Shown here one piece after another: positions 1 through 7,218 of a DNA stretch of 26,670 nt. Position 1 is the first letter of the stretch. Each line of letters starts with the position of its first letter. The DNA lies in NCBI GenBank assembly GCA_023403845.1, contig JAEYDL010000007.1, positions 1-26,670 on the forward strand, read 5' to 3'. This DNA is from Pseudomonadota bacterium (GTDB lineage Bacteria > Desulfobacterota > Desulfovibrionia > Desulfovibrionales > Desulfovibrionaceae). The position numbers and the translations under genes were made by a program. A model generated the notes under the pieces. It made no database searches. It had not been told where the DNA came from and worked only from the letters and a program-made list of their open reading frames with translations.

Positions 1-59
1 AGCCTGAACAACTCCGTTTTATCGAAAAGGTGTTTTTTTAAGTATAACCGTTTTGGGTT

Positions 60-78
60 CCACCCGCTTAGCGGGTGG
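60..78. repeat. Short GC-rich hairpin resembling an IS200/IS605 end
   Basis: An 8-bp perfect inverted repeat (CCACCCGC, loop TTA, GCGGGTGG) is followed by TTTTCT. A near-identical hairpin with the same TTTTCT on its right lies at 20882-20900 beside the decayed IS200. IS200/IS605 elements carry subterminal hairpins recognised by TnpA, so this may be the end of an element whose body is outside the window. It could equally be a simple transcription terminator read on the plus strand, since a short T-run follows. Confidence 0.4.
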
Positions 79-130
79 TTTTCTGTTTCGGTCGCTTCTG
101 CTCCCTCAACTGCCTGAAGGCATTAACCAT

Positions 131-180
131 ATAAAATGAGACGGGATATACGCCGAAGCGCACATCCCGTCTCATTTTAT
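131..180. terminator. Strong bidirectional terminator-like hairpin
   Basis: A perfect 17-bp inverted repeat (131-147 and 164-180) encloses a 16-base loop. The arms begin and end in AT-rich sequence (ATAAAA / TTTTAT), so either strand would show a stem followed or preceded by A/T bases. It sits 34 bases beyond the stop codon of the AraC-type gene on the minus strand and would end its transcript; it could also stop transcription entering from the left edge. Confidence 0.6.
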
Positions 181-213
181 AGAAAATAAAAATAGAATCA
201 GTATATTATCATA

Positions 214-1119
214 TTATGCCATAAGCATTTTCTGTGCTACGTCCCGACGAGGCGGCGCCCCGAACTGACGCTTATACTCCCTGTTGAACTGTGAACCGCT
301 TTCATAGCCTACCAGTATCGCTGCAGTACTGGCATCCTTCCCTTCGACCAGCATGAGACGTTCCGCCTCGTAAAGCCGCAGACGTTTCTGGAACTGGAGC
401 GGACTCAGGCTCGTTACCTGCCTGAAATGCCGATGAAACGTCGAAGGAGCCATGTTGACCCGCCGGGCCAGCTCTTCAATATGGAGGGGCTGCACATAAT
501 TTTCCCTCAACCAGGAAATGGCCTGGGCAACCTGGCTTGCCTGTGTTCCGCTGGTACTGAACAGCCTGAGGCAGCCTCCCTGACTTCCCGAAAGTAAATG
601 GAAATGAATCTCACGGAGAATCATGGGGGCGAAAATGGGTATTCTTGACGGAGTATTCAACAAATCAACCAGCCGGATAAAGGCTTCGAGCAGTTCTTCA
701 CCAACCTCGGAAATGGCCACAGGATTTGGAGGAGTCGCCTGAGATGTAACGATGGAAGGCATTTCAGTTATCAACTGTGCAATAATATGCCTATCCAGTC
801 TGATTGAAAGCGAAAGAAAAGGCTCCTGCGGGGAAGCATGTGTGATATGAAACACGCCCGGCATATCCACGCCAACGACCATGCAATGTCGTTTACCATA
901 GTTGGCTTCCTGATTGCCGATCATGGAACGTTTGAACCCTTGCACGACCAGTGCGGCTATCGGATAATAAAAGCATTTTGCCGCAGAGGTTTCCTCGTCA
1001 TAACGGCTCAGTGCCAATCCGGGAACTCCGGTTTCCAAACGGGACTGTTGCGGCAGCCAGCGGAGCATCTTTTCTTTGAGAACCTCATTGAGTTCCTCTG
1101 CGCCTATCTTTTCAGTCAT
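214..1119 (-). CDS. AraC-family transcriptional regulator
   Basis: This 301-residue protein is a DNA-binding regulator with the layout of the AraC_N (PF06719) plus AraC HTH group. Residues ~20-180 form the effector/dimerisation part. The C-terminal ~100 residues hold two helix-turn-helix units: the first around 'ELARRVNMAPSTFHRHF', the second ending in 'YKRQFGAPPRRD', which matches the family signature around YxxxF..SPxxYR-type sequence. I start it at the ATG at 1119 because GGAG lies 7 bases upstream; a TTG two codons earlier is possible but has no such spacing. A TGAACA-17-TATAAT promoter precedes it. It is divergent from a short-chain dehydrogenase, and members of this group often control an adjacent oxidoreductase, so that gene is the likely target (inference). 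The effector is unknown. Confidence 0.9.
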   Translation of the reverse strand: MTEKIGAEELNEVLKEKMLRWLPQQSRLETGVPGLALSRYDEETSAAKCFYYPIAALVVQGFKRSMIGNQEANYGKRHCMVVGVDMPGVFHITHASPQEPFLSLSIRLDRHIIAQLITEMPSIVTSQATPPNPVAISEVGEELLEAFIRLVDLLNTPSRIPIFAPMILREIHFHLLSGSQGGCLRLFSTSGTQASQVAQAISWLRENYVQPLHIEELARRVNMAPSTFHRHFRQVTSLSPLQFQKRLRLYEAERLMLVEGKDASTAAILVGYESGSQFNREYKRQFGAPPRRDVAQKMLMA

Positions 1120-1144
1120 GCGCAATCTCCAGCAATCATAATGA

Positions 1145-1173
1145 ATTATACTCTAATATCCGCATTCTGTTCA
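1145..1173 (-). promoter_or_regulatory. Candidate sigma-70 promoter of the AraC-type gene
   Basis: On the minus strand TGAACA (1173-1168, 4 of 6 to TTGACA) is followed by exactly 17 bases and then a perfect TATAAT (1150-1145). Transcription would begin near 1138, giving a leader of about 20 bases that contains the GGAG ribosome-binding site. No equally good promoter was seen for the divergent dehydrogenase, which would fit activator dependence. Confidence 0.55.
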
Positions 1174-1405
1174 CATAGCTTGTTTCAAATCTTATGTCCA
1201 GAGTCCTACAACGAACCCACGCGCCACACCTGTACCTCACTTCAAACAGGCCTCTCATATATTTCGAGCGGAACAGGCAAAGATCGGGCAGTATCGTATC
1301 TACTGCACCATCGTCACCTGAGTTATCATCCCTAGAAACGACTGCAAGAGGCCTGATAAAGCGACAGGAGCTGTCCTTTCACTGTATATGAAGGAGTATT
1401 TCCCG

Positions 1406-2239
1406 ATGAAGGACGTCATAATAGTTACCGGAGCCGGTCAGATCGGCATGGCTATCGCCAGAAGGATGGGCCATGACAAGAAAATTGTGCTGGGCGATAA
1501 AAATCTGGAACACGCACGGACGATTGCCGAAACGATGGTTGAAGCGGGCTTTGATGTCGCTGTGGCAGAAATGGACATTTCATCGCGCAAATCCATCCTG
1601 GATCTGATTGCCGAGGCACAAAAATATGGCGCTATTTCCATGCTTGTGAATGCTGCGGGAGTTTCGCCGAGCCAGGCCTCCATCGAAACAATCCTGAAAG
1701 TGGATCTGTACGGGACGGCTGTTCTGCTGGAAGAAGTCGGCAAGGTCATCAAAAAAGGTGGTGTGGGTATCACCATTTCAAGCCAGTCGGGCCACAGAAT
1801 GCCTGCACTCGGCGAGGAGGTGGACGAACTGCTGGCCTGTACACCCGTCGATGAGCTGTTGAAGCTGGATGCCCTGCAATCTGGGCGTATCAGGGATACG
1901 CTGCACGCCTACCAGATGGCAAAACGTTGCAATGTGAAAAGAGTGATGGCGGAAGCTGTCAAATGGGGAGCCAGAGGGGCAAGAATCAATTCCATTTCCC
2001 CCGGCATCGTCGTAACTCCTCTGGCTATTGACGAATTCAACGGGCCACGCGGAGACTTCTATAAAAACATGTTCGCCAAATGCCCGGCGGGACGTCCCGG
2101 AACGGCGGATGAAATCGCCAACGTAGCTGAGTTGCTCATGAGCGAAAGGGGCGCATTCATCACCGGGGCGGACTTTCTGATCGACGGCGGCGCTACGGCA
2201 TCCTACTTCTATGGCCCTCTGAAACCCGAAGTCTGCTGA
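1406..2239 (+). CDS. Short-chain dehydrogenase/reductase (SDR family)
   Basis: A 277-residue classical-type SDR, a cytoplasmic NAD(P)(H)-dependent oxidoreductase. The cofactor motif TGAGQIG is at residues 8-14, an acidic residue (D31, in 'LGDKN') ends the second strand and favours NAD(H) over NADP(H), NAAG is at 82-85, a serine pair at 125-126 precedes the catalytic YQMAK (Y169, K173), and 'FLIDGG' lies near the C-terminus. About 40 residues separate the serine and tyrosine, longer than the usual dozen, so the substrate loop is enlarged. I prefer the ATG at 1406 to that at 1388: AAGGAG (1391-1396) stands 9 bases before it and would be inside the longer reading. The substrate cannot be read from sequence. 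The divergent AraC-type gene is its probable regulator. Confidence 0.9.
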   Translation: MKDVIIVTGAGQIGMAIARRMGHDKKIVLGDKNLEHARTIAETMVEAGFDVAVAEMDISSRKSILDLIAEAQKYGAISMLVNAAGVSPSQASIETILKVDLYGTAVLLEEVGKVIKKGGVGITISSQSGHRMPALGEEVDELLACTPVDELLKLDALQSGRIRDTLHAYQMAKRCNVKRVMAEAVKWGARGARINSISPGIVVTPLAIDEFNGPRGDFYKNMFAKCPAGRPGTADEIANVAELLMSERGAFITGADFLIDGGATASYFYGPLKPEVC

Positions 2240-2657
2240 GGCCTGGGCCTTCCCATAACCGTCTTGCCATATGACACCTTCTGCGGCGGCATATTCCCGT
2301 TAAACGGGATATGACAGTAATTATTTCAATATGTTGATCTTTACGATTGGTGCCCCGGCCTCCACCATCAAGCCAGTTTCGTGAAACCCCGTGATGTCCC
2401 CAAAAGGCTCATGGGGCTTTTCTTTTCAGGTAATGACCTGTCTCCTGTTGTCCCCGAACCTCTCTGAAAATTTCAGCCCAGATTTTTGGAGCTTTTTGGA
2501 CAACATCGTTTGCCCCCTCTCCAAAGGCGGCTGCCGCAATCCCCCGCAACGGACGGAGGCGGCACGAGGAAAGTGCAAGCCGCCTCAACCGGCACCTTCA
2601 TTTCTGACCAAGGCCCAAAAAATCTATTCGGAACACGACATTCCTCGTCCTGCAAGC
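2240..2657. other. Gene-free stretch with several hairpins
   Basis: I see no credible coding region here. It holds: a bulged stem (ATAT-CCCG / CGGG-ATAT, 2291-2312) 50 bases after the dehydrogenase; the string GGCCTCCACCA at 2357-2367, which resembles the acceptor end of a tmRNA or tRNA; a terminator-like hairpin with T-tract (2398-2426); and a perfect 8-bp stem GAGGCGGC / GCCGCCTC (2556-2563, 2579-2586) downstream of the minus-strand gene that ends at 2658. Confidence 0.5.
2398..2426 (+). terminator. Rho-independent terminator-like hairpin
   Basis: CCCCA (2398-2402), a 9-base loop, TGGGG (2412-2416), then a CTTTTCTTTT tract. The short stem with a clear T-tract on the plus strand could end the dehydrogenase transcript 160 bases upstream, or an RNA gene whose 3' end would lie near 2367. 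Confidence 0.4.
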
Positions 2658-3599
2658 TCAACTTTCCTGATAGGCACGCTCTATCAGCGGCCTGATCCTG
2701 TCCATATCGCCCAACGAACGCAGTGAAACTTCAACATCACCAGTCCCCCAGTGTCCGATATGGCGAACGTCGCGACTGAATCCTTCCTCCAGCTGCACGC
2801 TGTCCGGGTCAAGGTGCAGCCAGAGCTTGAACCAGCCTTTCATGGGAGCCAGACAGGCAAAGTTCTTCAACCGGGTAAAGGCTACATAAAGCTGCAACTC
2901 CTTGATATTGACGTCATCTCCCAATGAGGACACAAAGCGGCACAGTTCATCATACAAAGCGCGCTGCGCATCCGGCATGGCGGCAAGCTGGGTACTCAGA
3001 CCTCCATTCGCTCTGCCTGCTCCAGCTCTTTCCATATCGCCTGTTCCCGTCGCCCCGTTACCCATGTTTTCTGATCCTTCGGAGGAAACAGTCGCTTGCA
3101 CCGGATTCAGCCATTCAAGCAGCAACAGATCTTCACCGAAATATTTGTAACGGATCAGCTCGATGTTCCGTCCGATCTGCGCTACGGCATGTTCATCGAA
3201 CTTGGTAAAATCTCCAGCAATGCACAACACGCGCGTACCGCCCCACTCTATGGCATCAGCGGCCTCGCGGCCATAACGTTCCAGAACCAGCAGCTTGAAT
3301 TCCGCCTGATGGTCAAGCAGCCAGTCCAGATAATACAGTCCCTGATTGATGACGTTCTCATTGATCTGACGCTTGTATTCCAGAATAACCGGACAATTGT
3401 TCTCATCCAGACCAAGGGAATCTATCCGTCCGCGATGAACTTTTCCCGTACTGTATTCATGGGCCACAAAGCGCACTCCCAGAAAACACTGCATATTCCT
3501 TTCCATCAGATCATGCAGTTCACGTTCCAAGAGCGCAGTCCGAACAGGCAGAACCTCCGCCCCATCCGATGAAAAACGAAACAATTTGATATCGCTCAT
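2658..3599 (-). CDS. PD-(D/E)XK nuclease-like protein with DUF5655 domain
   Basis: A 313-residue soluble protein. The N-terminal half looks like the DUF91/NucS-type branch of PD-(D/E)XK nuclease folds: an upstream glutamate (E27), D60 in 'GRIDSLGL', then E74-x-K76 in 'VILEYKR', followed by a QxxxY-like element in 'NQGLYYLDWL' (residues ~85-94), as in RecB-type nucleases. Residues ~150-205 are a Gly/Ala-rich variable linker. Residues ~215-313 fit the DUF5655 domain, ending in '...RIRPLIERAYQES'. The start has GGA about 8 bases upstream. It stands alone between gene-free stretches of 418 and 364 bp, so context gives no role. A DNA-cutting or DNA-binding activity is inference from the fold motif only; proteins of this layout are usually annotated as hypothetical. 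Confidence 0.8.
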   Translation of the reverse strand: MSDIKLFRFSSDGAEVLPVRTALLERELHDLMERNMQCFLGVRFVAHEYSTGKVHRGRIDSLGLDENNCPVILEYKRQINENVINQGLYYLDWLLDHQAEFKLLVLERYGREAADAIEWGGTRVLCIAGDFTKFDEHAVAQIGRNIELIRYKYFGEDLLLLEWLNPVQATVSSEGSENMGNGATGTGDMERAGAGRANGGLSTQLAAMPDAQRALYDELCRFVSSLGDDVNIKELQLYVAFTRLKNFACLAPMKGWFKLWLHLDPDSVQLEEGFSRDVRHIGHWGTGDVEVSLRSLGDMDRIRPLIERAYQES

Positions 3600-3963
3600 G
3601 ACGTCATTCCATATCTTGCTTTGCTGCGTATGTTCATGCCAGCTGACGCAAAACGGATCAGCCGCTGACCTGACTGTCGTTTTGTTTCATACGACAGTTC
3701 ATCCGTCAACCGCTGTCCGCATCCTGAAAACAATGCTGTTCGGCATATCTTCCCTGCATTTTCCCTTTCAGATTCATCCCTGATGGACGAGACAACGTTT
3801 TCCCGCTGTCGTCCCGTATTGTTCATGCTTCATGCGCCGCGGTTATCAACCGGGCATGAAAAGGGAAAAAGCACGCACGAATCGGCCCCACGACATGTGA
3901 AGAGGCCGTCGGTTCCCCAAGAAACCGACGGCCTCCCGCCGCACGTCATCACCGAAGCATCCG
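3600..3963. other. Gene-free stretch upstream of the DUF5655 gene
   Basis: No coding region that I can support. It contains an 8-bp perfect palindrome ACTGTCGT / ACGACAGT with a 10-base spacer (3673-3680, 3691-3698), about 75 bases upstream of the DUF5655 gene start, and the terminator hairpin at 3902-3935 belonging to the gene on its right. No convincing -35/-10 pair was found for the DUF5655 gene. Confidence 0.5.
3902..3935 (-). terminator. Terminator hairpin after the 763-residue membrane protein gene
   Basis: A perfect 13-bp inverted repeat (3902-3914 and 3923-3935) with an 8-base loop lies 29 bases beyond the stop codon at 3964. On the minus strand only a weak pyrimidine run (CTCTTC) follows, so it is either a moderate terminator or an mRNA-stabilising 3' hairpin. 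Confidence 0.55.
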
Positions 3964-6255
3964 CTACTTCGCAGCGGGAACGACGGATACCTTTTTCAGA
4001 GCCTCAAGCGCGTTCTTCAACTCGTCCAGCGAGTCTTTTTCGGGAACGGCCTTCTCCTGTTCCGTCTTCCCAACGGTCGCAGAAGCTGCGACAGGCGCAG
4101 TCAGACTGTCCCGGTACAGTTTCCAGCCCCAATAGCCGCCCACACAGCATCCCGCAATTACGGCGACAAGCACTACAGCCGTCATCCAGCCTTTCCATGC
4201 CGAAGGTTTTTTGAACGGGTCGTTGAGCGAACGCTGCACATTCCGGGGAAGAGCGGCGGACGCCGTCAAAAAGCGCCCCATCATGAAGTTCACGGGGATT
4301 CTGCTGTTGACGGCCCAACCCGAGGCGTCCAGCACCGGCCCCAGCGTGCGCTGGCGGAGACTGAGCCAGGCGAGCAGCATGGATGGACCGGAAATGCACA
4401 CAAAAATCCCGAACAGCAGCAGTGGAAGCTGCCACCAGCTCAAAGCCAGCAGAGCCGCCGCAATACTGGCGAGCGCCGTACCCAGAGCGCCGAGGGCGAG
4501 ACCGATGGCCGCGAAGATGCCCATGCTCCGGCCGATGTCGAAAGGAGCAGGCTTTCCGGCAGTCGCGCCCTTTGCACCCGTATCCACCAGCTTCTCGACG
4601 GATTTCGCCGCATTGACGGCGACGCTCTCGTCCTTGGCCGCAGTAAGCTTTTCCACCTGTCTGGACAGCATCCGCCCCATACGCCTGTACGGGGCGGACA
4701 TGGCGGTCCGTATGCTGATGGGATTATCCACCAGACGAATCAACGTCGCATCCCACGCGGTTCCGCTTCTGTCCACGAAAACGCCGTGCCTGCCGGGGGT
4801 CAGCAGAGTGGAGTTCCCTGCCGTCACCGCCGCCGCGATGTTTAGTGTCTCCGGATGATCCTTGCGCACGCAGCGGCAATAGACGAGACACAGGCGGCTC
4901 AACTGCGCCTGCTGGGCATGGAGATCAATGTCATCCACCCGCACGCACAGCTCACAGCTTCTGCCGTCGATGTACAACGTGCCTATCTGAAAGGTCGTCG
5001 GTCGGGAAGGTGCATAAAAATCACAAAAGGACACGAAGTTCATCAGCAAACGATGCAGATGCCGGTGGTATACGACCAGACGTTCCACCTCTCCGATCAA
5101 CGCGACGGTGCCGGCCGTTTCCTGATCCCGCAGCACCAGTGTTTCGAAGCGCCGGAAAGCATCGCCGTCCAGCAATGCCGCCAGCCGCGCAGGGGGCAGC
5201 TCCGCGACAGGCGTATCAGGCTTGCGCGCCATGATCTCCTCATAGGGGGCAAACCGGGCCTTTACCCATTCCCATGCATCCGAGTTCAGGCTGTCCACAG
5301 CACCCAGCAAAGGCGTCAGCACGACATGACAGAAGGCATTCATGGACTTCATCCACGCCGGATTAAGTCCCCCCAGAAGCGACAGGGGACGACCGGGGGC
5401 GATTCGAGCCAGAGGCAGTCCGGCCATGGCCTCCATATCCGCGTTCAGCTGCTGGCCTGCGAACTGTGCGAACAGATTTTCCGGCGCGTTGAGCAGCTGT
5501 TCCGCTCCCGGTTCGAATTCGGCAAGACGGCAGCGAATGAAGTAGTCGTCGAGTTTCTCCCGCACGGCGCAAAACAGCACGAAAGCCTCAGGCGTTCCAA
5601 CGCCGGAAGGCAAAGAGGCCGCACACGCGTGCAGCGCATCCGACCAGTCCCGGCAGGTCCGGGCCAGTTCCATGAACTTCCGAGCCAGCTCAAGATCGAC
5701 GCCCTGTTCTCCCCCGGCATCAGGAACGCCACCGCAGGCATCAAGCACATTGCGGATGAATTCCCTGACTTCGGCGTCGAACTCCGGCCTGTCGGGCATG
5801 ATGCCGTCGCCGTTGAACGCGGTCTGAGCCGCAGCCTTCACCGCACCGGACACATCCTCCTGCGTCAGGGCAGCCGTTTCGGCCTTGCCCAGGTTTTCCA
5901 GCACCCTCCGGGCCGCCATGGCGAGACGCGTTCCCTCTTCCCCGTCAGTCCGCAGAAAGTCCAGAGAAAAGACCTCGTGTTCCCCCGCCAGCGAGGCGGG
6001 ATCGCGCAGTCGTTCCGTCGTCCAGCGGACGGCATCCAGCACGTCCTGCATGCGGATACGCCCGTCGGCGTCGGCATCCAGAAGTTCCAGCGTCCGGGCG
6101 TCGAACTGCAACCCGTCCACGGGGCAGCTCAGAGCCACCCACAGTTTGGGGTCCAGTTCCTCAAGACGCCGCAATTCCTCTGCCGTGCGCAGGGTAAGCT
6201 GGTCCAGTCCGCCGATTCGATGAAATTTCCACGTGAAAGAGGCCTGTTCCGTCAT
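3964..6255 (-). CDS. Uncharacterised membrane protein with EF-hand loop and Cys cluster
   Basis: I do not recognise a characterised family. The protein has 763 residues from the ATG at 6255, chosen because GGGAG lies just upstream; the open frame continues to 6357 but that extension runs into the nadE terminator. Residues 1-570 are hydrophilic and probably cytoplasmic. A canonical EF-hand loop sits at 60-71 (D60, D62, D64, G65, I67, D71), and a degenerate one around 148-160 ('FNGDGIMPD'). Five cysteines cluster at ~434, 437, 456, 460 and 462 (CxxC, then CxxxCxC), a possible metal site. Two hydrophobic helices lie at ~578-604 and ~608-633, a third at ~691-711, then a Lys/Glu/Ala-rich tail. Calcium or metal sensing at the inner membrane is inference. 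It follows nadE across a terminator, so it is probably its own transcription unit. Confidence 0.75.
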   Translation of the reverse strand: MTEQASFTWKFHRIGGLDQLTLRTAEELRRLEELDPKLWVALSCPVDGLQFDARTLELLDADADGRIRMQDVLDAVRWTTERLRDPASLAGEHEVFSLDFLRTDGEEGTRLAMAARRVLENLGKAETAALTQEDVSGAVKAAAQTAFNGDGIMPDRPEFDAEVREFIRNVLDACGGVPDAGGEQGVDLELARKFMELARTCRDWSDALHACAASLPSGVGTPEAFVLFCAVREKLDDYFIRCRLAEFEPGAEQLLNAPENLFAQFAGQQLNADMEAMAGLPLARIAPGRPLSLLGGLNPAWMKSMNAFCHVVLTPLLGAVDSLNSDAWEWVKARFAPYEEIMARKPDTPVAELPPARLAALLDGDAFRRFETLVLRDQETAGTVALIGEVERLVVYHRHLHRLLMNFVSFCDFYAPSRPTTFQIGTLYIDGRSCELCVRVDDIDLHAQQAQLSRLCLVYCRCVRKDHPETLNIAAAVTAGNSTLLTPGRHGVFVDRSGTAWDATLIRLVDNPISIRTAMSAPYRRMGRMLSRQVEKLTAAKDESVAVNAAKSVEKLVDTGAKGATAGKPAPFDIGRSMGIFAAIGLALGALGTALASIAAALLALSWWQLPLLLFGIFVCISGPSMLLAWLSLRQRTLGPVLDASGWAVNSRIPVNFMMGRFLTASAALPRNVQRSLNDPFKKPSAWKGWMTAVVLVAVIAGCCVGGYWGWKLYRDSLTAPVAASATVGKTEQEKAVPEKDSLDELKNALEALKKVSVVPAAK

Positions 6256-6347
6256 TTTCCGCTCCCGATTGTCTGTTGCCATGTGACCGGAATATCCTCT
6301 TTCACGGTCAGAGGACATCCCGTTATTGTCCTGAGACGAAACAACCA

Positions 6348-6368
6348 GGGCCTCCACAAGGGAGGCCC
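6348..6368 (-). terminator. Terminator of the ligA-dapB-nadE operon
   Basis: GGGCCTCC and GGAGGCCC form a perfect 8-bp stem with a 5-base loop, 8 bases beyond the nadE stop codon. On the minus strand the stem is followed by TGGTTGTTTCG, moderately T-rich. Confidence 0.6.
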
Positions 6369-6375
6369 CATAAAA

Positions 6376-7218
6376 CTAGATGCGTACGTTCACGCCGAAG
6401 GCATGCCCGCCGACGGGCAGAAGAGGCGGCGCCTGCCGTCGCTTGAAGGCGCTTCTCGTAACCAGAGAAACGACACGCCGAATCTGTTCCTCCGCAATAC
6501 CTGGAATGGACAGACCATCCACCGGGCGTCCCTCCTCGATCAGAGCATGGAGGATCGTGTCCAGTTCCCCATATTCGGGAAGCGAATCCTGATCCTTCTG
6601 GCCGGGGCGCAATTCCGCCGACGGAGCCTTGATGAACACTTCCTGAGGAATGACCTCCCGCCCTTCGCGTTCGTTGTACCAGCGCGCGAGCGCGTAAACC
6701 TCGGTCTTGTACAGATCCGCGATGGGGGCCAGAGCGCCGCACATGTCGCCATACATGGTGCAGTAACCGACGGCCAGCTCGGACTTGTTGCCCGTGGCCA
6801 GCAGCATCCAGCCGAACTTGTTGGACAGGGCCATAAGGATCACGCCACGGATGCGGGACTGCAGATTTTCTTCGGTCACATCCACTGGACGACCGGCGAA
6901 CACGGGAGTCAGAGCGCCCTCAAAGGCGTCCATCATGGGTTTGATCAGAATCATCTCCGTAGCGATGCCCAGATTTCTGGCCAGCAGTTCCGCGTCGGTC
7001 ACACTGCCCTCGCTGGACCAGGGGGAAGGCATCAGCACGCCGTGCACATGGTCCCGTCCCAGAGTATCTACGGCAAGCGCCGCCGTCAGCGAGGAGTCCA
7101 TGCCACCGGACAGACCCAGCACCACATCCTCAAAACCGTTTTCATCCATGAACCGCCGCATTCCGGAAACGAGTCCGTTCCAGACATGCTCCCAGTCCCT
7201 GTCGAAAAGGGTCGTCAT
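6376..7218 (-). CDS. nadE: NAD+ synthetase (stand-alone synthetase domain)
   Basis: A 280-residue cytoplasmic enzyme that amidates nicotinate adenine dinucleotide with ATP, the last step of NAD+ synthesis. The PP-loop SGGMDSS is at residues 37-43; 'ATGNKSELAVGYCTMYGD' and 'PIADLYKTEVYALARW' are family signatures, and the C-terminus 'VGGHAFGVNVRI' fits. The sequence resembles the synthetase half of the two-domain, glutamine-dependent enzymes ('PSPWSSEGSVTDAELL') more than the short E. coli type, yet no N-terminal nitrilase-like glutaminase domain is present; ammonia must come directly or from a separate protein. Its ATG overlaps the dapB stop by 4 bp (ATGA), and it is the last gene of ligA-dapB-nadE before a terminator. 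Confidence 0.95.
   Translation of the reverse strand: MTTLFDRDWEHVWNGLVSGMRRFMDENGFEDVVLGLSGGMDSSLTAALAVDTLGRDHVHGVLMPSPWSSEGSVTDAELLARNLGIATEMILIKPMMDAFEGALTPVFAGRPVDVTEENLQSRIRGVILMALSNKFGWMLLATGNKSELAVGYCTMYGDMCGALAPIADLYKTEVYALARWYNEREGREVIPQEVFIKAPSAELRPGQKDQDSLPEYGELDTILHALIEEGRPVDGLSIPGIAEEQIRRVVSLVTRSAFKRRQAPPLLPVGGHAFGVNVRI

Noticed and set aside
838..1335. 165-residue plus-strand frame between the AraC and dehydrogenase genes
   Set aside because: Half is antisense to the AraC-type gene and the rest covers its promoter region; no ribosome-binding site.
6256..6357. N-terminal extension of the 763-residue protein by 34 residues
   Set aside because: The extension overlaps the nadE terminator and has no ribosome-binding site, whereas the ATG at 6255 has GGGAG nearby.
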